DNA of 64,000 nucleotides from Frigidibacter sp. (GTDB lineage Bacteria; Pseudomonadota; Alphaproteobacteria; Rhodobacterales; Rhodobacteraceae): assembly GCF_030695035.1 (NCBI RefSeq), contig NZ_JAUYTT010000010.1, positions 62,001 through 126,000 of the forward strand, written 5' to 3'. Both the position numbers and the translations under genes were made by a program. The notes beneath the pieces were generated by a model. It was not told the DNA's origin. It made no database searches and saw nothing but the letters and a program-made list of their open reading frames with translations. This document shows, piece after piece, positions 26,882-34,778 of the stretch. Numbering within the stretch: the first letter of the stretch is position 1; every line of letters begins with the position of its first letter.

Positions 26882-28369
26882 ATGACAGACTGGAAAGCGT
26901 TGGCGGCAGAGCTGTATGACGGCAGCTTCCGCCCGATGTTCGTGGGTGGCGCGTGGTGCGAGGCTCGCTCTGGCAAGGTGATGGACGCCCGCAACCCGGC
27001 TGACGGCTCGCTGCTGGCGAGCGTCCCGCAGGGCGATGCCGCGGATGTCGACGCCGCCGTCGCCGCGGCCCGCAAGGCCTTCGAGGGGCCCTGGTCCCGG
27101 TTCACCCCCTTCGAGCGGCAGGCGCTGCTGCTGCGCATCGCCGACGGGTTCGAGGCGGCGTGGGAGCGGCTTTGCCTGTCGGACACGCTCGACATGGGGA
27201 TGCCGATCCAGCGCACGCTGGCCAACAGCCGCCGGGTGCTGGGGATGCTGCGCTTCTATGCCGGGCAGGCGGTCAGCATTCACGGCCAGACCATCCCGAA
27301 CTCTTTCCCCGGCGAGATCTACTCGCAGACCGTGCGCGAGCCGGTGGGCGTGGTTGGGGCGATCATCCCGTGGAACGCGCCCATTGCCGGGTCGGTCTGG
27401 AAGATCGCGCCGGCGCTGGCGACCGGCTGCACGGTGGTGCTGAAACCGTCGGAAGAGGCCTCGCTGACTGTGCTGATGATCGCGCGGATCATGCAAGAGG
27501 CCGGGCTGCCGGACGGGGTGCTGAACATCGTCACCGGCCTCGGGGCCGAGGCGGGGGCGGCGCTGGCCGCGCATCCGGGCGTCGACAAGATCGTCTTTAC
27601 CGGGTCCACCGCCACGGGCCAGGCCATTGCCCGCGCGGCGACCGGCAACCTCAAGCGCGTGTCGCTGGAGCTGGGGGGCAAGTCGCCGGTCATCGTCTGC
27701 CGCGATGCCGATATCGACAAGGCGGTGCCGGTTGCGGCGATGGCGGTCTTCGCCAATTCGGGGCAGATCTGCATTGCCGGCTCGCGCCTGTTCGTGGCGC
27801 GCGAGATCCATGACGAGTTCGTGCGGCGGGTCGCTGACTTTGCCGCGAAGCTGCGGATCGGGCACGGGATCGACGAGGGCACCGATGTCGGCCCGATCAT
27901 CTCGGCCCGTCAGGCGGAGCGGATCGCGGGCTATCTGGCTGCCGGGCCGAACGAGGGTGCCGAGGTCCTGACGGGCGGTTTGCGGGCCGAGGGAGCCGGG
28001 CTCGAGGGCGGGCATTTCATCCACCCCACGGTGTTCGGCGGCGTGACCGATGACATGACCATCGCCCGCGAGGAAATCTTCGGCCCGGTCATCTCCGCGC
28101 TGCCCTTCGACACGCTGGACGAAGTGGTAGAACGCGCGAATGCCACGCCCTACGGCCTCGCGGCGGGGGTGTTCTCGACGCATCTGGGCACGGCGCACAA
28201 GCTGGCGCATCGGATCAAGGCGGGGTCGGTCTGGGTCAACATGTACCACGCCATCGACCCGGCGGTGCCCTTTGGCGGGGTCAAGATGTCCGGCTATGGC
28301 CGCGAGGGCGGAACCGAGCATCTGGACGAATATCTCGACACCAAGGCGATCTGGATCAACACCGACTGA
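26882..28369 (+). CDS. Aldehyde dehydrogenase (class 1/2 type)
   Basis: A 495-residue ALDH of standard length. IIPWNAPIAGSVWKIAPALATG forms the cofactor region in pieces, the catalytic Glu is in LELGGKSP, the Cys in SGQICIAGSR, EEIFGPVI follows and the C-terminal GGVKMSGYGREGG motif is present. It lies 99 bp after the GMC gene with its own GGAGGAGACG ribosome site, so it may be co-transcribed or have a separate promoter. Having a class 3 and a class 1 enzyme flanking one alcohol dehydrogenase suggests two sequential aldehyde oxidations, for example of a diol, or two substrate ranges. Confidence 0.92.
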   Translation: MTDWKALAAELYDGSFRPMFVGGAWCEARSGKVMDARNPADGSLLASVPQGDAADVDAAVAAARKAFEGPWSRFTPFERQALLLRIADGFEAAWERLCLSDTLDMGMPIQRTLANSRRVLGMLRFYAGQAVSIHGQTIPNSFPGEIYSQTVREPVGVVGAIIPWNAPIAGSVWKIAPALATGCTVVLKPSEEASLTVLMIARIMQEAGLPDGVLNIVTGLGAEAGAALAAHPGVDKIVFTGSTATGQAIARAATGNLKRVSLELGGKSPVIVCRDADIDKAVPVAAMAVFANSGQICIAGSRLFVAREIHDEFVRRVADFAAKLRIGHGIDEGTDVGPIISARQAERIAGYLAAGPNEGAEVLTGGLRAEGAGLEGGHFIHPTVFGGVTDDMTIAREEIFGPVISALPFDTLDEVVERANATPYGLAAGVFSTHLGTAHKLAHRIKAGSVWVNMYHAIDPAVPFGGVKMSGYGREGGTEHLDEYLDTKAIWINTD

Positions 28370-28422
28370 CGCGGGGCAGGGGCGTGCCGCTTGCTGGCGA
28401 CGAAAATCAAAGGGAGAGAACC

Positions 28423-29295
28423 ATGCGTGTCGGACTTATCGGCGTTGGCCTCATGGGCCACGGGATCGCCCGCAATGTGCTGGCACGGGGCGGGTTCGGG
28501 CTGACCTTCCTCGACCACCCCGGCAACCAGCCGGTGGACGAGATCACCGGCCTTGGCGGCCGCCCTGCCGCGAGCGTGGCCGAGGTTGCTGCAGCGTCGG
28601 AGGTGGTGATCCTCTGCGTCACCGGCTCGCCGCAGGTGGAGGCCATCGTGGGCGGTGAGGATGGTCTGGGGACCGCAATCACCCCCGGCACCGTGGTCGT
28701 CGACTGCTCGACTGCCCTGCCGGACTCGACCCTGCGCATGGGGGCGATCATCGCGGCCGCGGGCGGCGCATATCTGGATGCGCCGATGACGCGCACGGCG
28801 AAGCACGCCCATGACGGCACGCTGAACCTGCTGGTCGGCGGCGAGGCCGAGGTGCTGGAGAAGGTCCGCCCGGTGCTGGCCTCCTTCACCGCCTCCGTCC
28901 AGCATGTCGGCCCGCTGGGGCATGGCCACCGGCTGAAGCTGCTGCACAACTATGTCTCCATCGGCTTCATGTCGCTGCTGGCCGAGGCGGCGGCGCAGGC
29001 GGCGGATGCCGATGTCGACCCGCAGATTTTCGTCGATGTGCTGGCGGGCGGCGGCGGTGCCAGCGCGGCGCTGGACCGGCTGGCGCCCTATATCGTGGCC
29101 GGGGACCGGGAGGGCCTGCCGTTCTTCGTGGGCAATGCGCAGAAGGACATCGACTATTACCGGGCGATGGCGGCAGACGCGGGCGGGCAGCAGATCATTG
29201 CCGACGCTGTGTCGGCGGCGCTTGGTGCTGCAGTCGAGGGCGGCCATGCCCAGGCCTATGTGCCGGAACTGGTCACGCTGTTCCGCAAGCCCTGA
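28423..29295 (+). CDS. 3-hydroxyisobutyrate dehydrogenase family oxidoreductase, variant active site
   Basis: A 290-residue beta-hydroxyacid dehydrogenase. The N-terminal GLIGVGLMGHGIARN is the NAD(P) motif, the catalytic Lys region reads GHRLKLLHNY, and a C-terminal helical domain follows. The second conserved segment, usually DAPVSGG, is DAPMTRT here, which would alter substrate contacts. AGGGAGAG precedes the ATG at 28423; the open frame from 28384 has no such site. It lies between the aldehyde dehydrogenases and the TRAP transporter and may reduce or oxidise a small hydroxyacid semialdehyde made or imported by the cluster. Confidence 0.87.
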   Translation: MRVGLIGVGLMGHGIARNVLARGGFGLTFLDHPGNQPVDEITGLGGRPAASVAEVAAASEVVILCVTGSPQVEAIVGGEDGLGTAITPGTVVVDCSTALPDSTLRMGAIIAAAGGAYLDAPMTRTAKHAHDGTLNLLVGGEAEVLEKVRPVLASFTASVQHVGPLGHGHRLKLLHNYVSIGFMSLLAEAAAQAADADVDPQIFVDVLAGGGGASAALDRLAPYIVAGDREGLPFFVGNAQKDIDYYRAMAADAGGQQIIADAVSAALGAAVEGGHAQAYVPELVTLFRKP

Positions 29296-29317
29296 GGCGA
29301 GACGCCCTGTCCCGAAC

Positions 29318-29329
29318 GGGTTGCAACCC
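29318..29329. promoter_or_regulatory. GGGTTGCAACCC palindrome upstream of TRAP operon
   Basis: A perfect 12-bp palindrome 46 bp upstream of the TRAP binding-protein start. It has no loop, so it is more likely a protein-binding site than a terminator. The cognate regulator is unknown. Confidence 0.35.
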
Positions 29330-29374
29330 AAATGGGGCGCCTGTAGCAAGTTAAAACCAAAGGGGAGGACTACC

Positions 29375-30355
29375 ATGAAACTTCATTTCCGTGCGCTGGC
29401 TGCGACCGGTGCCCTCGTCGCGCTTGGCCTTCCGGCCGCCGCGCAGACCGAAGTCAAGATCGGCTACGCGCTGGCGCCTGACAGCCATTACGGCGTCGCC
29501 GCCGACAAGTTCGAAGAGGTCGTGACCGCCGAAACCGGCGACCAGTTCACCTTCACCCATTTCCCCTCATCGGGTCTGGGCGGCGAGCGTGAGGTCATCG
29601 AAGGCCTGCAGCTTGGCACCATCGAGGCGACCATCGTGTCATCGGGCACGCTGGCGAACTTCGTGCCCGCGACCGGCGTCTTTGACGTGCCGTTCCTGTT
29701 CCGCGACCTGGCCCATGCCCGCGCGGTTCTGGACGGCCCCATCGGCCAGGACATCTTGGCCGAGTTCGACAATGTGGGCCTCGTCGGCCTTGCCTGGGGT
29801 GAACAGGGCTTCCGCCACATCACCAACAACCGCAATGCGATCCAGACGCCGGCAGACGTGGCGGGCCTGAAGATCCGCACCATGGAAAACCCGGTCCACC
29901 TGGCCGCCTTCAACGCGATGGGCGCCGCGCCGACGCCGATGGCCTGGCCCGAGGTGATCTCGTCGCTGCAGCAGGGCGTGATCGACGGGCAGGAAAACCC
30001 GCTGTCGGTGATCGTTTCGGCCAAGCTGAACGAGGTGCAGAAGTATCTCACGCTGTCCGGCCACGTCTATTCGCCGGCGATGCTGCTGGTGTCCAAGCCG
30101 TTCTGGGATGGGCTGGACGACACGCAGAAAGCCGCCTTCGAGAAGGCCGCGACCGAGGCCGTGGGCGCGATGCGCGGTTATGTCGATGATGTCGAGGCGA
30201 ATGGCGTCGAGACGCTGAAAGAGCGCGGCATGGAAGTGAACGCCCTCTCGGCCGAAGAGAAAGCCGCATTCCAGACCTCGATCCAGTCCGCCTATGACGG
30301 CTATTACGAGACCTATGGCGAAGACTTCGTCAACTCGATCGTCAACTTCCAGTAA
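29375..30355 (+). CDS. TRAP transporter DctP-type substrate-binding protein
   Basis: A 326-residue periplasmic binding protein with a Sec signal (ATGALVALGLPAAAQ, cleavage after AAA or AAAQ). The conserved TRAP-P segment is clear: GLKIRTMENPVHLAAFNAMGA, then TPMAWPEVISSLQQGVIDGQENP in pieces, including the Arg expected to bind the ligand carboxylate. The start has GGGGAGGA 6 nt upstream. It heads a P-Q-M operon. The ligand is probably an organic acid, perhaps the substrate or product of the upstream alcohol/aldehyde block. Confidence 0.93.
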   Translation: MKLHFRALAATGALVALGLPAAAQTEVKIGYALAPDSHYGVAADKFEEVVTAETGDQFTFTHFPSSGLGGEREVIEGLQLGTIEATIVSSGTLANFVPATGVFDVPFLFRDLAHARAVLDGPIGQDILAEFDNVGLVGLAWGEQGFRHITNNRNAIQTPADVAGLKIRTMENPVHLAAFNAMGAAPTPMAWPEVISSLQQGVIDGQENPLSVIVSAKLNEVQKYLTLSGHVYSPAMLLVSKPFWDGLDDTQKAAFEKAATEAVGAMRGYVDDVEANGVETLKERGMEVNALSAEEKAAFQTSIQSAYDGYYETYGEDFVNSIVNFQ

Positions 30356-30363
30356 CGACTGAC

Positions 30364-30386
30364 GCCGGCGCCTCAATGGCGCCGGC
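30364..30386 (+). terminator. Intercistronic hairpin between TRAP P and Q genes
   Basis: Perfect 9-bp stem GCCGGCGCC/GGCGCCGGC with a 5-nt loop, 8 nt after the binding-protein stop. There is no T-run. The position suits partial termination or 3'-end protection that raises binding-protein level over the membrane subunits. Confidence 0.6.
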
Positions 30387-30406
30387 CCCCTTCCAGAGGC
30401 CACTCC

Positions 30407-30931
30407 TTGAAAAAGCTGGAAACCCTCTTCGTCACGCTGAACAGCTGGGCCCTGATCCTGATGCTGACGGCGATGGCGCTGATCGTGGGCGCGAACATCA
30501 CGCTGCGCTACACCTCCTCGCATTCGCTGTCCTGGGCGGATGAGGCGGCGCGCTACCTGATGATCTGGATGACCTTCGGCGGTGCCGGCCTGATCCTGCG
30601 CATCGGCGGCCATGTCGCCATCACCAACCTGCAGGATGCGCTGCCGGCGCTGGGGCAAAAGATCCTGCGCGCCTGCCTCGTGGTCGGGCTGCTGATCTTC
30701 TTCGGCTTCATGGTCCATGTCGGGGTCCAATACGCGCAGCGGATGCAGTTCCAGGTGACGCCCGCGCTGCGCATCCCGTTCCTCTATGTCTATGCCGCCA
30801 TGCCCGTGGGCTTTGGTCTGCTGATCGTGCATCTGCTGCTGATCGCCCGGCCCTTCATCACCGCCGGCGCCTTCAAGCCGATGGATGACGCGCACGCCTC
30901 CGCCCCCATGCCCGGAGGCGCCCGTGGCTGA
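30407..30931 (+). CDS. TRAP transporter small permease (DctQ type)
   Basis: A 174-residue inner-membrane protein with four transmembrane helices and the DctQ signature ITLRYTSSHSLSWADEAARYLMIWMTFGGA in parts (residues 26-60). The start is TTG at 30407 (MKKLETL), with AGAGG 7 nt upstream; no closer ATG fits. The end overlaps the next gene by 8 bp. It forms the QM membrane complex with the following gene for sodium-driven uptake. Confidence 0.9.
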   Translation: MKKLETLFVTLNSWALILMLTAMALIVGANITLRYTSSHSLSWADEAARYLMIWMTFGGAGLILRIGGHVAITNLQDALPALGQKILRACLVVGLLIFFGFMVHVGVQYAQRMQFQVTPALRIPFLYVYAAMPVGFGLLIVHLLLIARPFITAGAFKPMDDAHASAPMPGGARG

Positions 30932-32207
30932 AATCCTGTTTCCGGCCCTGTTCATCCTGCTGGCGCTCGGCGTGCCCGTGGCCTTCGCCATGGCAATCTC
31001 TGTCTTCGTCGCGCTGAACTTCGGGTCCTCCTATCCCAGCCTTGTGGTGGTGAAGGAGATGTTCACCGGCCTCGACAGCTTCCCGCTGCTGGCCGTGCCG
31101 TTCTTCATTCTGGCGGCAGAGATCATGACCGGGGGCGCCGTGACGCTGGCGATCCTGCGTCTGGCGCAATCGCTGGTCGGGCATCTGAAGGGCGGGCTCG
31201 GCCATGCCAACGTGCTCAGCTCGGCGATGTTCGCGGGGATCTCGGGCAGCGCGCTGGCCGATGCGGCCGGCCCCGGCTCGATGATGATCAAGATGATGGA
31301 AAAGGGCGGCTATGACCGCCCCTATGCCGGCGCGCTGACGATGGCGAGCGCGGTTGTCGGGCCGATCATCCCGCCCTCGATCACCATGATCATCTATGCG
31401 ATGCAGGATCAGGAGGTTTCCGTTGGGTCCTTGTTCATGGCGGGGGTGCTGCCGGGCCTGCTGATCACCGCGCTGGTGATGATCGCCAATGCCCGTGTCA
31501 GCCATATCCGCGGCTATGTCAGCGGCGATGCGATGCCGCCCTTTGCCGAGATCCTGCGCCTTGCTGTCCATGCCATCCCGGCACTGCTGCTGATCCTGCT
31601 GATCGTGGGGGGCATCCGCTTTGGCATCTTCACCCCCACCGAGGCTTCGGTGATCGCGGTGTTCTACGCGCTGTTCGTGGGGATGTTCGTCTACCGCTCG
31701 CTGCGCATCCGCGACCTGCCCGCCATCATCCTGCGCGCGGCGCTGGTCGCGGGGGCGGTGCTGCTGATCCTCGGCGCGGCCCGTGCCTTCGCCTGGGTGC
31801 TGATCATCGAGGGGCTGCCGCAGTTCCTGGCCGAAACCATCATCGCCTGGGACCTGTCGCCCATCGTTTTCCTGCTGGCGGTGAACCTGCTGCTGCTGGT
31901 CTTTGGCCTGTTCATGGACCCGCTGCCCGGCGTGATGATCCTTGTGCCGATCCTCGCCCCGATCAGCCTTGCCCTTGGCATCGACCCCAACCACTTCGCC
32001 ATTGTGGTGATCGTGAACCTGACCTTCGGGCTCTGCACCCCGCCCGTCGGCAGCCTGATCTTCGTCGTCGCCTCCACCGCCAACCTGAAGCCCTCGACCC
32101 TGATCAAGGAAATGCCGCCGTTCTTTCTGGCCCTCGCCACGGCCTTGCTGCTGATCACCTTCGTGCCGGTCCTGTCCACGTGGCTACCAAGGGTCAGCGG
32201 GTTCTGA
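30924..32207 (+). CDS. TRAP transporter large permease (DctM type)
   Basis: A 427-residue inner-membrane protein with about 12 hydrophobic segments. DctM hallmarks include ALGVPVAFAMAIS near the start, SAMFAGISGSALADAAGPGSMMI and GPIIPPSITMIIY in the first repeat, and GLCTPPVGSLIFVVASTA near the end. The start is GTG at 30924, preceded by GGAGG with a 6-nt spacer and lying 8 bp inside the small permease gene. It is the last gene of the operon; no strong hairpin follows, although GCTATC/GATAGC arms occur at about 32230-32255. Confidence 0.92.
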   Translation: MAEILFPALFILLALGVPVAFAMAISVFVALNFGSSYPSLVVVKEMFTGLDSFPLLAVPFFILAAEIMTGGAVTLAILRLAQSLVGHLKGGLGHANVLSSAMFAGISGSALADAAGPGSMMIKMMEKGGYDRPYAGALTMASAVVGPIIPPSITMIIYAMQDQEVSVGSLFMAGVLPGLLITALVMIANARVSHIRGYVSGDAMPPFAEILRLAVHAIPALLLILLIVGGIRFGIFTPTEASVIAVFYALFVGMFVYRSLRIRDLPAIILRAALVAGAVLLILGAARAFAWVLIIEGLPQFLAETIIAWDLSPIVFLLAVNLLLLVFGLFMDPLPGVMILVPILAPISLALGIDPNHFAIVVIVNLTFGLCTPPVGSLIFVVASTANLKPSTLIKEMPPFFLALATALLLITFVPVLSTWLPRVSGF

Positions 32208-32377
32208 ACCGGCGGCGAGTCGCTATCCCTTTGGCGGATAATATGCGATAGCTCCGGACGGCCCATGCCCTAGGCACGGCCCGGTCCACAGGGGTCAGGC
32301 CGCATCCTGCGGCGTCCCTGCGGCCCGTTTGCCCCGAGGTTTTCGGCGGGGCTTACGCTCAATGGGAAGGACCCAAA

Positions 32378-32632
32378 ATGGCGCTCGAAAGTCTGCTCAT
32401 CATTCTCCTTGTTGGCGCCGTGGCCGGTTGGCTCGCAGGGCTGATCGTCAAGGGCTATGGCTATGGCCTGCTTGGCAACATCGTCATCGGGATCGTCGGC
32501 GCGTTTGTGGCCGGCCTCATCCTGCCCCGTCTGGGCCTGAATATCGGCGGCGGCATTGCCGGCTCCATCGTTTACGCCACCATCGGGGCGGTGATCTTGC
32601 TGTTCGTGATACGGCTGATCAAACGCGCCTGA
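32378..32632 (+). CDS. GlsB/YeaQ/YmgE family stress-response membrane protein
   Basis: An 84-residue protein with three transmembrane helices. The glycine-rich pattern AGWLAGLIVKGYGYGLLGNIVIGIVGAFVAG (in parts) and the C-terminal YATIGAVILLFVIRLIKRA are diagnostic of the transglycosylase-associated/GlsB (YeaQ/YmgE) family. AATGGGAAGG precedes the ATG. Members are often induced by general stress, but I see no recognisable sigma-factor box upstream. It is monocistronic with a convergent hairpin 12 bp after its stop. Confidence 0.9.
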   Translation: MALESLLIILLVGAVAGWLAGLIVKGYGYGLLGNIVIGIVGAFVAGLILPRLGLNIGGGIAGSIVYATIGAVILLFVIRLIKRA

Positions 32633-32643
32633 CCTGGGCCTTG

Positions 32644-32678
32644 GGGGCAGCAGGGCATAACAGGCCCCGTGCTGCCCC
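32644..32678. terminator. Bidirectional terminator-like hairpin
   Basis: Stem GGGGCAGCA/TGCTGCCCC (9 bp) with a loop that can pair further (GGGC/GCCC), filling the gap between the convergent GlsB-type and EamA genes. Confidence 0.6.
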
Positions 32679-32682
32679 TCGC

Positions 32683-33588
32683 TCATCCCTTGGGTGCCGG
32701 GGTCTTCCCCCGCGTCTCGGCCGCGAAGATCATCAGGCCGGACACCACGATGATCGCCGCGCCCGCCAGCATCGTCGCGGTCGGCAGGTCGCCGAAGAAC
32801 ATCCAGCCCATCAGCACCGCCCAAGGCAGCAGGGTGTACTGGAACGGCGCCACCGTTGCCGCGTCTGCCAGCTTGACCGCTCGGTTGACGCAGATATGGC
32901 CCAGCATCGCAACGACGCCGAGTGTGCCCAGAAGCAGCAGGTCAGAGCCCGTCGGGGTCACCCAGCCCACCGGGGCCAGGACCAGTCCCGCGGCCAGCGC
33001 GCCGAGGATCTGGAAGAAGACCAGCACCGTGTCGGGCGTGCCGCGCAGGCTGCGGCCGGTCAGCATCATCAGCGCGAAGGCGAGGGTGCCGATGACCGAC
33101 ACGGCGATGGCAAAGGGATGCACCTCGCCCGAGGGCGTCAGCGCGACCAACACCCCGACGAAGCCGAGTGCGATGGCGGCCCACCGCAGGGCGCCCACCT
33201 TCTCGCCCAGCAAGACGGGCGAGAGCGCGGCCACATAGATCGGGGCGGCCAGCCAGTAGGTCATCACATCGGCCAGCGGCAGGTAATAGACGGCCCAGTA
33301 GAAGCAGAACACCTCGGCGGTGGAAAATACCACACGGGCGAGCTGAAGCAGCGGGCGCTGAACATGGCGGATGGGCGCCAGTCCCAGGCGCCACAGGAAG
33401 GGCGCAAGGATCAGCAGGGCCACGGCAGAGCGCAGCAGCAGCACCTGCCCGACCGAATAGGTCGAGACCAGCCATTTGCCCATCGCGTCATTGGCGACGA
33501 ACAGGAACATTGCCAGCAGCATGACCATCATGCCAAGCCGGGCCGGGCTGATCGCGATGCCGCGGAAGGTGGTGACGGGATGGTTCAT
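32683..33588 (-). CDS. EamA/DMT family transporter
   Basis: A 301-residue inner-membrane protein with ten hydrophobic segments in two EamA repeats, the normal size and topology of drug/metabolite exporters (RhaT/YdcZ superfamily). Typical elements are FCFYWAVYYLPLADVMTYWLAAPIYVAALSPVLLGE in pieces at the end of repeat one and the second-repeat tail GWMFFGDLPTATMLAGAAIIV. I set the start at ATG 33588 (MNHPVTTF); the extra 35 codons upstream are Arg/His-rich and non-coding in character. The substrate is unknown. It lies just downstream of the terminator of the second TRAP operon, reading in the same direction. Confidence 0.9.
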   Translation of the reverse strand: MNHPVTTFRGIAISPARLGMMVMLLAMFLFVANDAMGKWLVSTYSVGQVLLLRSAVALLILAPFLWRLGLAPIRHVQRPLLQLARVVFSTAEVFCFYWAVYYLPLADVMTYWLAAPIYVAALSPVLLGEKVGALRWAAIALGFVGVLVALTPSGEVHPFAIAVSVIGTLAFALMMLTGRSLRGTPDTVLVFFQILGALAAGLVLAPVGWVTPTGSDLLLLGTLGVVAMLGHICVNRAVKLADAATVAPFQYTLLPWAVLMGWMFFGDLPTATMLAGAAIIVVSGLMIFAAETRGKTPAPKG

Positions 33589-33681
33589 GTCTGTGCGTCC
33601 GTCATAGGCGGCATCGAGGGCTCGGCGCCCTCGCATGTGCCGACAATAATCGTGATGGGTCCGGGAGCTCCTGAACCGGAA

Positions 33682-33706
33682 GGGCCGGGGCACATGGCCC
33701 CGGCCC
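33682..33706 (-). terminator. Terminator hairpin of TRAP Q-M-P operon
   Basis: Perfect 10-bp GC stem GGGCCGGGGC/GCCCCGGCCC with a 5-nt loop, 20 bp beyond the binding-protein stop on the minus strand. No long T-run follows. Confidence 0.6.
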
Positions 33707-33726
33707 CTCTGTTCAACGGGGCAGAG

Positions 33727-34734
33727 TTACTGGCCGCGGATGGTCGCCAGCTCGGCCTGCACCTGCTCGATGACGTCGGCGCCAATCGAGTCTGCGCCGC
33801 GCTCGTACACGCCGGCAACGGCTTCGCGGATTTCGGCCATGGCCTCTTCCGAGATGTCGTTCACTTCCAGCCCGGCATCCTTGATCCGCTGCAGCGACTG
33901 CTCGGACAGGGCCCGCCCGGATTCGCGCTGAACGGTCTGACCGGCGGCGGTGCAATCATAGAGGATCTGCTGCTCTTCTTCCGAATAGGTGTCGAAGATC
34001 GGCTTCGAGAACAGGATCATGAACGGCGTGTAGGCGTGGCGGGTGTTCGACACATAGTCCTGCACTTCGTAGAAGCGCGAGGTGTCGATGGTCACATAGG
34101 GGTTTTCCTGCGCGTCGATGGCGCCGGTTTCCAGGGCGGTGAACACCTCGCCAAAGGCCATTGGCGTTGCATTGGTGCCAAGCGTCTGGAACGTGTCGAG
34201 GAAGATGTTGTTCTGCATCACGCGCACGCGCATGCCGCTGAAGTCCTCAAGCTTCTCGACCGGGCGCAGCGAGTTCGACAGGTTGCGGAACCCGTTTTCC
34301 CAATAGGACAGGTTCACAAGGTTATGCGCGGTCATCTTGTCGGACATCATCTTGCCGAACTCGCCATCCAGCAGCGCGTCGGCTTCTGCCTCGCTCGAGA
34401 TCAGGAAGGGCAGGTCGAACACGCCAAGCGCCGGTTCGATGGCGACCAGCGGCGAGGTCGAGGAGACGACCATTTCCAGCGTGCCCGAGCGCAGCGACTG
34501 CGCCGATTGCAGGTCATCGCCAAGCGACGAGCTCCAGAACGCATTGATCGTCCAGGCGCCGCCGGTGCGCTCTTCCACGCACGCCTTCATTGCTTCGACG
34601 CCGTCGCCGACCGGGTGATCCTCGGCCACGCCATTGGCGATGCGGATCGTACGTTCGGAAATCTCGGCGCTGGCCGGGATGGCGACGGTAAGGGCCAAGA
34701 CGGCGGCCACTGAGGTGGTGATAAGGGTCTTCAT
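33727..34734 (-). CDS. TRAP transporter DctP-type substrate-binding protein (second system)
   Basis: A 335-residue periplasmic protein. The signal peptide MKTLITTSVAAVLALTVAIPASA has a standard cleavage site before EISERT. The TRAP-P core reads MRVRVMQNNIFLDTFQTLG, then ATPMAFGEVFTALETGAIDAQENP in pieces, with the ligand-binding Arg. The start at 34734 is supported by GGAGGAG 8 nt upstream, whereas the frame open to 34782 overlaps the DctM gene end. It is the last gene of a Q-M-P operon, unlike the P-Q-M order of the first TRAP system here. Context suggests a sugar acid or aldonate ligand. Confidence 0.92.
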   Translation of the reverse strand: MKTLITTSVAAVLALTVAIPASAEISERTIRIANGVAEDHPVGDGVEAMKACVEERTGGAWTINAFWSSSLGDDLQSAQSLRSGTLEMVVSSTSPLVAIEPALGVFDLPFLISSEAEADALLDGEFGKMMSDKMTAHNLVNLSYWENGFRNLSNSLRPVEKLEDFSGMRVRVMQNNIFLDTFQTLGTNATPMAFGEVFTALETGAIDAQENPYVTIDTSRFYEVQDYVSNTRHAYTPFMILFSKPIFDTYSEEEQQILYDCTAAGQTVQRESGRALSEQSLQRIKDAGLEVNDISEEAMAEIREAVAGVYERGADSIGADVIEQVQAELATIRGQ

Positions 34735-34778
34735 GTGCAAACTCCTCCGATTTTGCGGGTTATTTTGAGAGTGTCGGG

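Noticed and set aside
32329-34713. 794-codon plus-strand frame over the EamA and TRAP genes
   Set aside because: It is antisense to two clearly recognisable genes, low-complexity in composition and crosses terminators.
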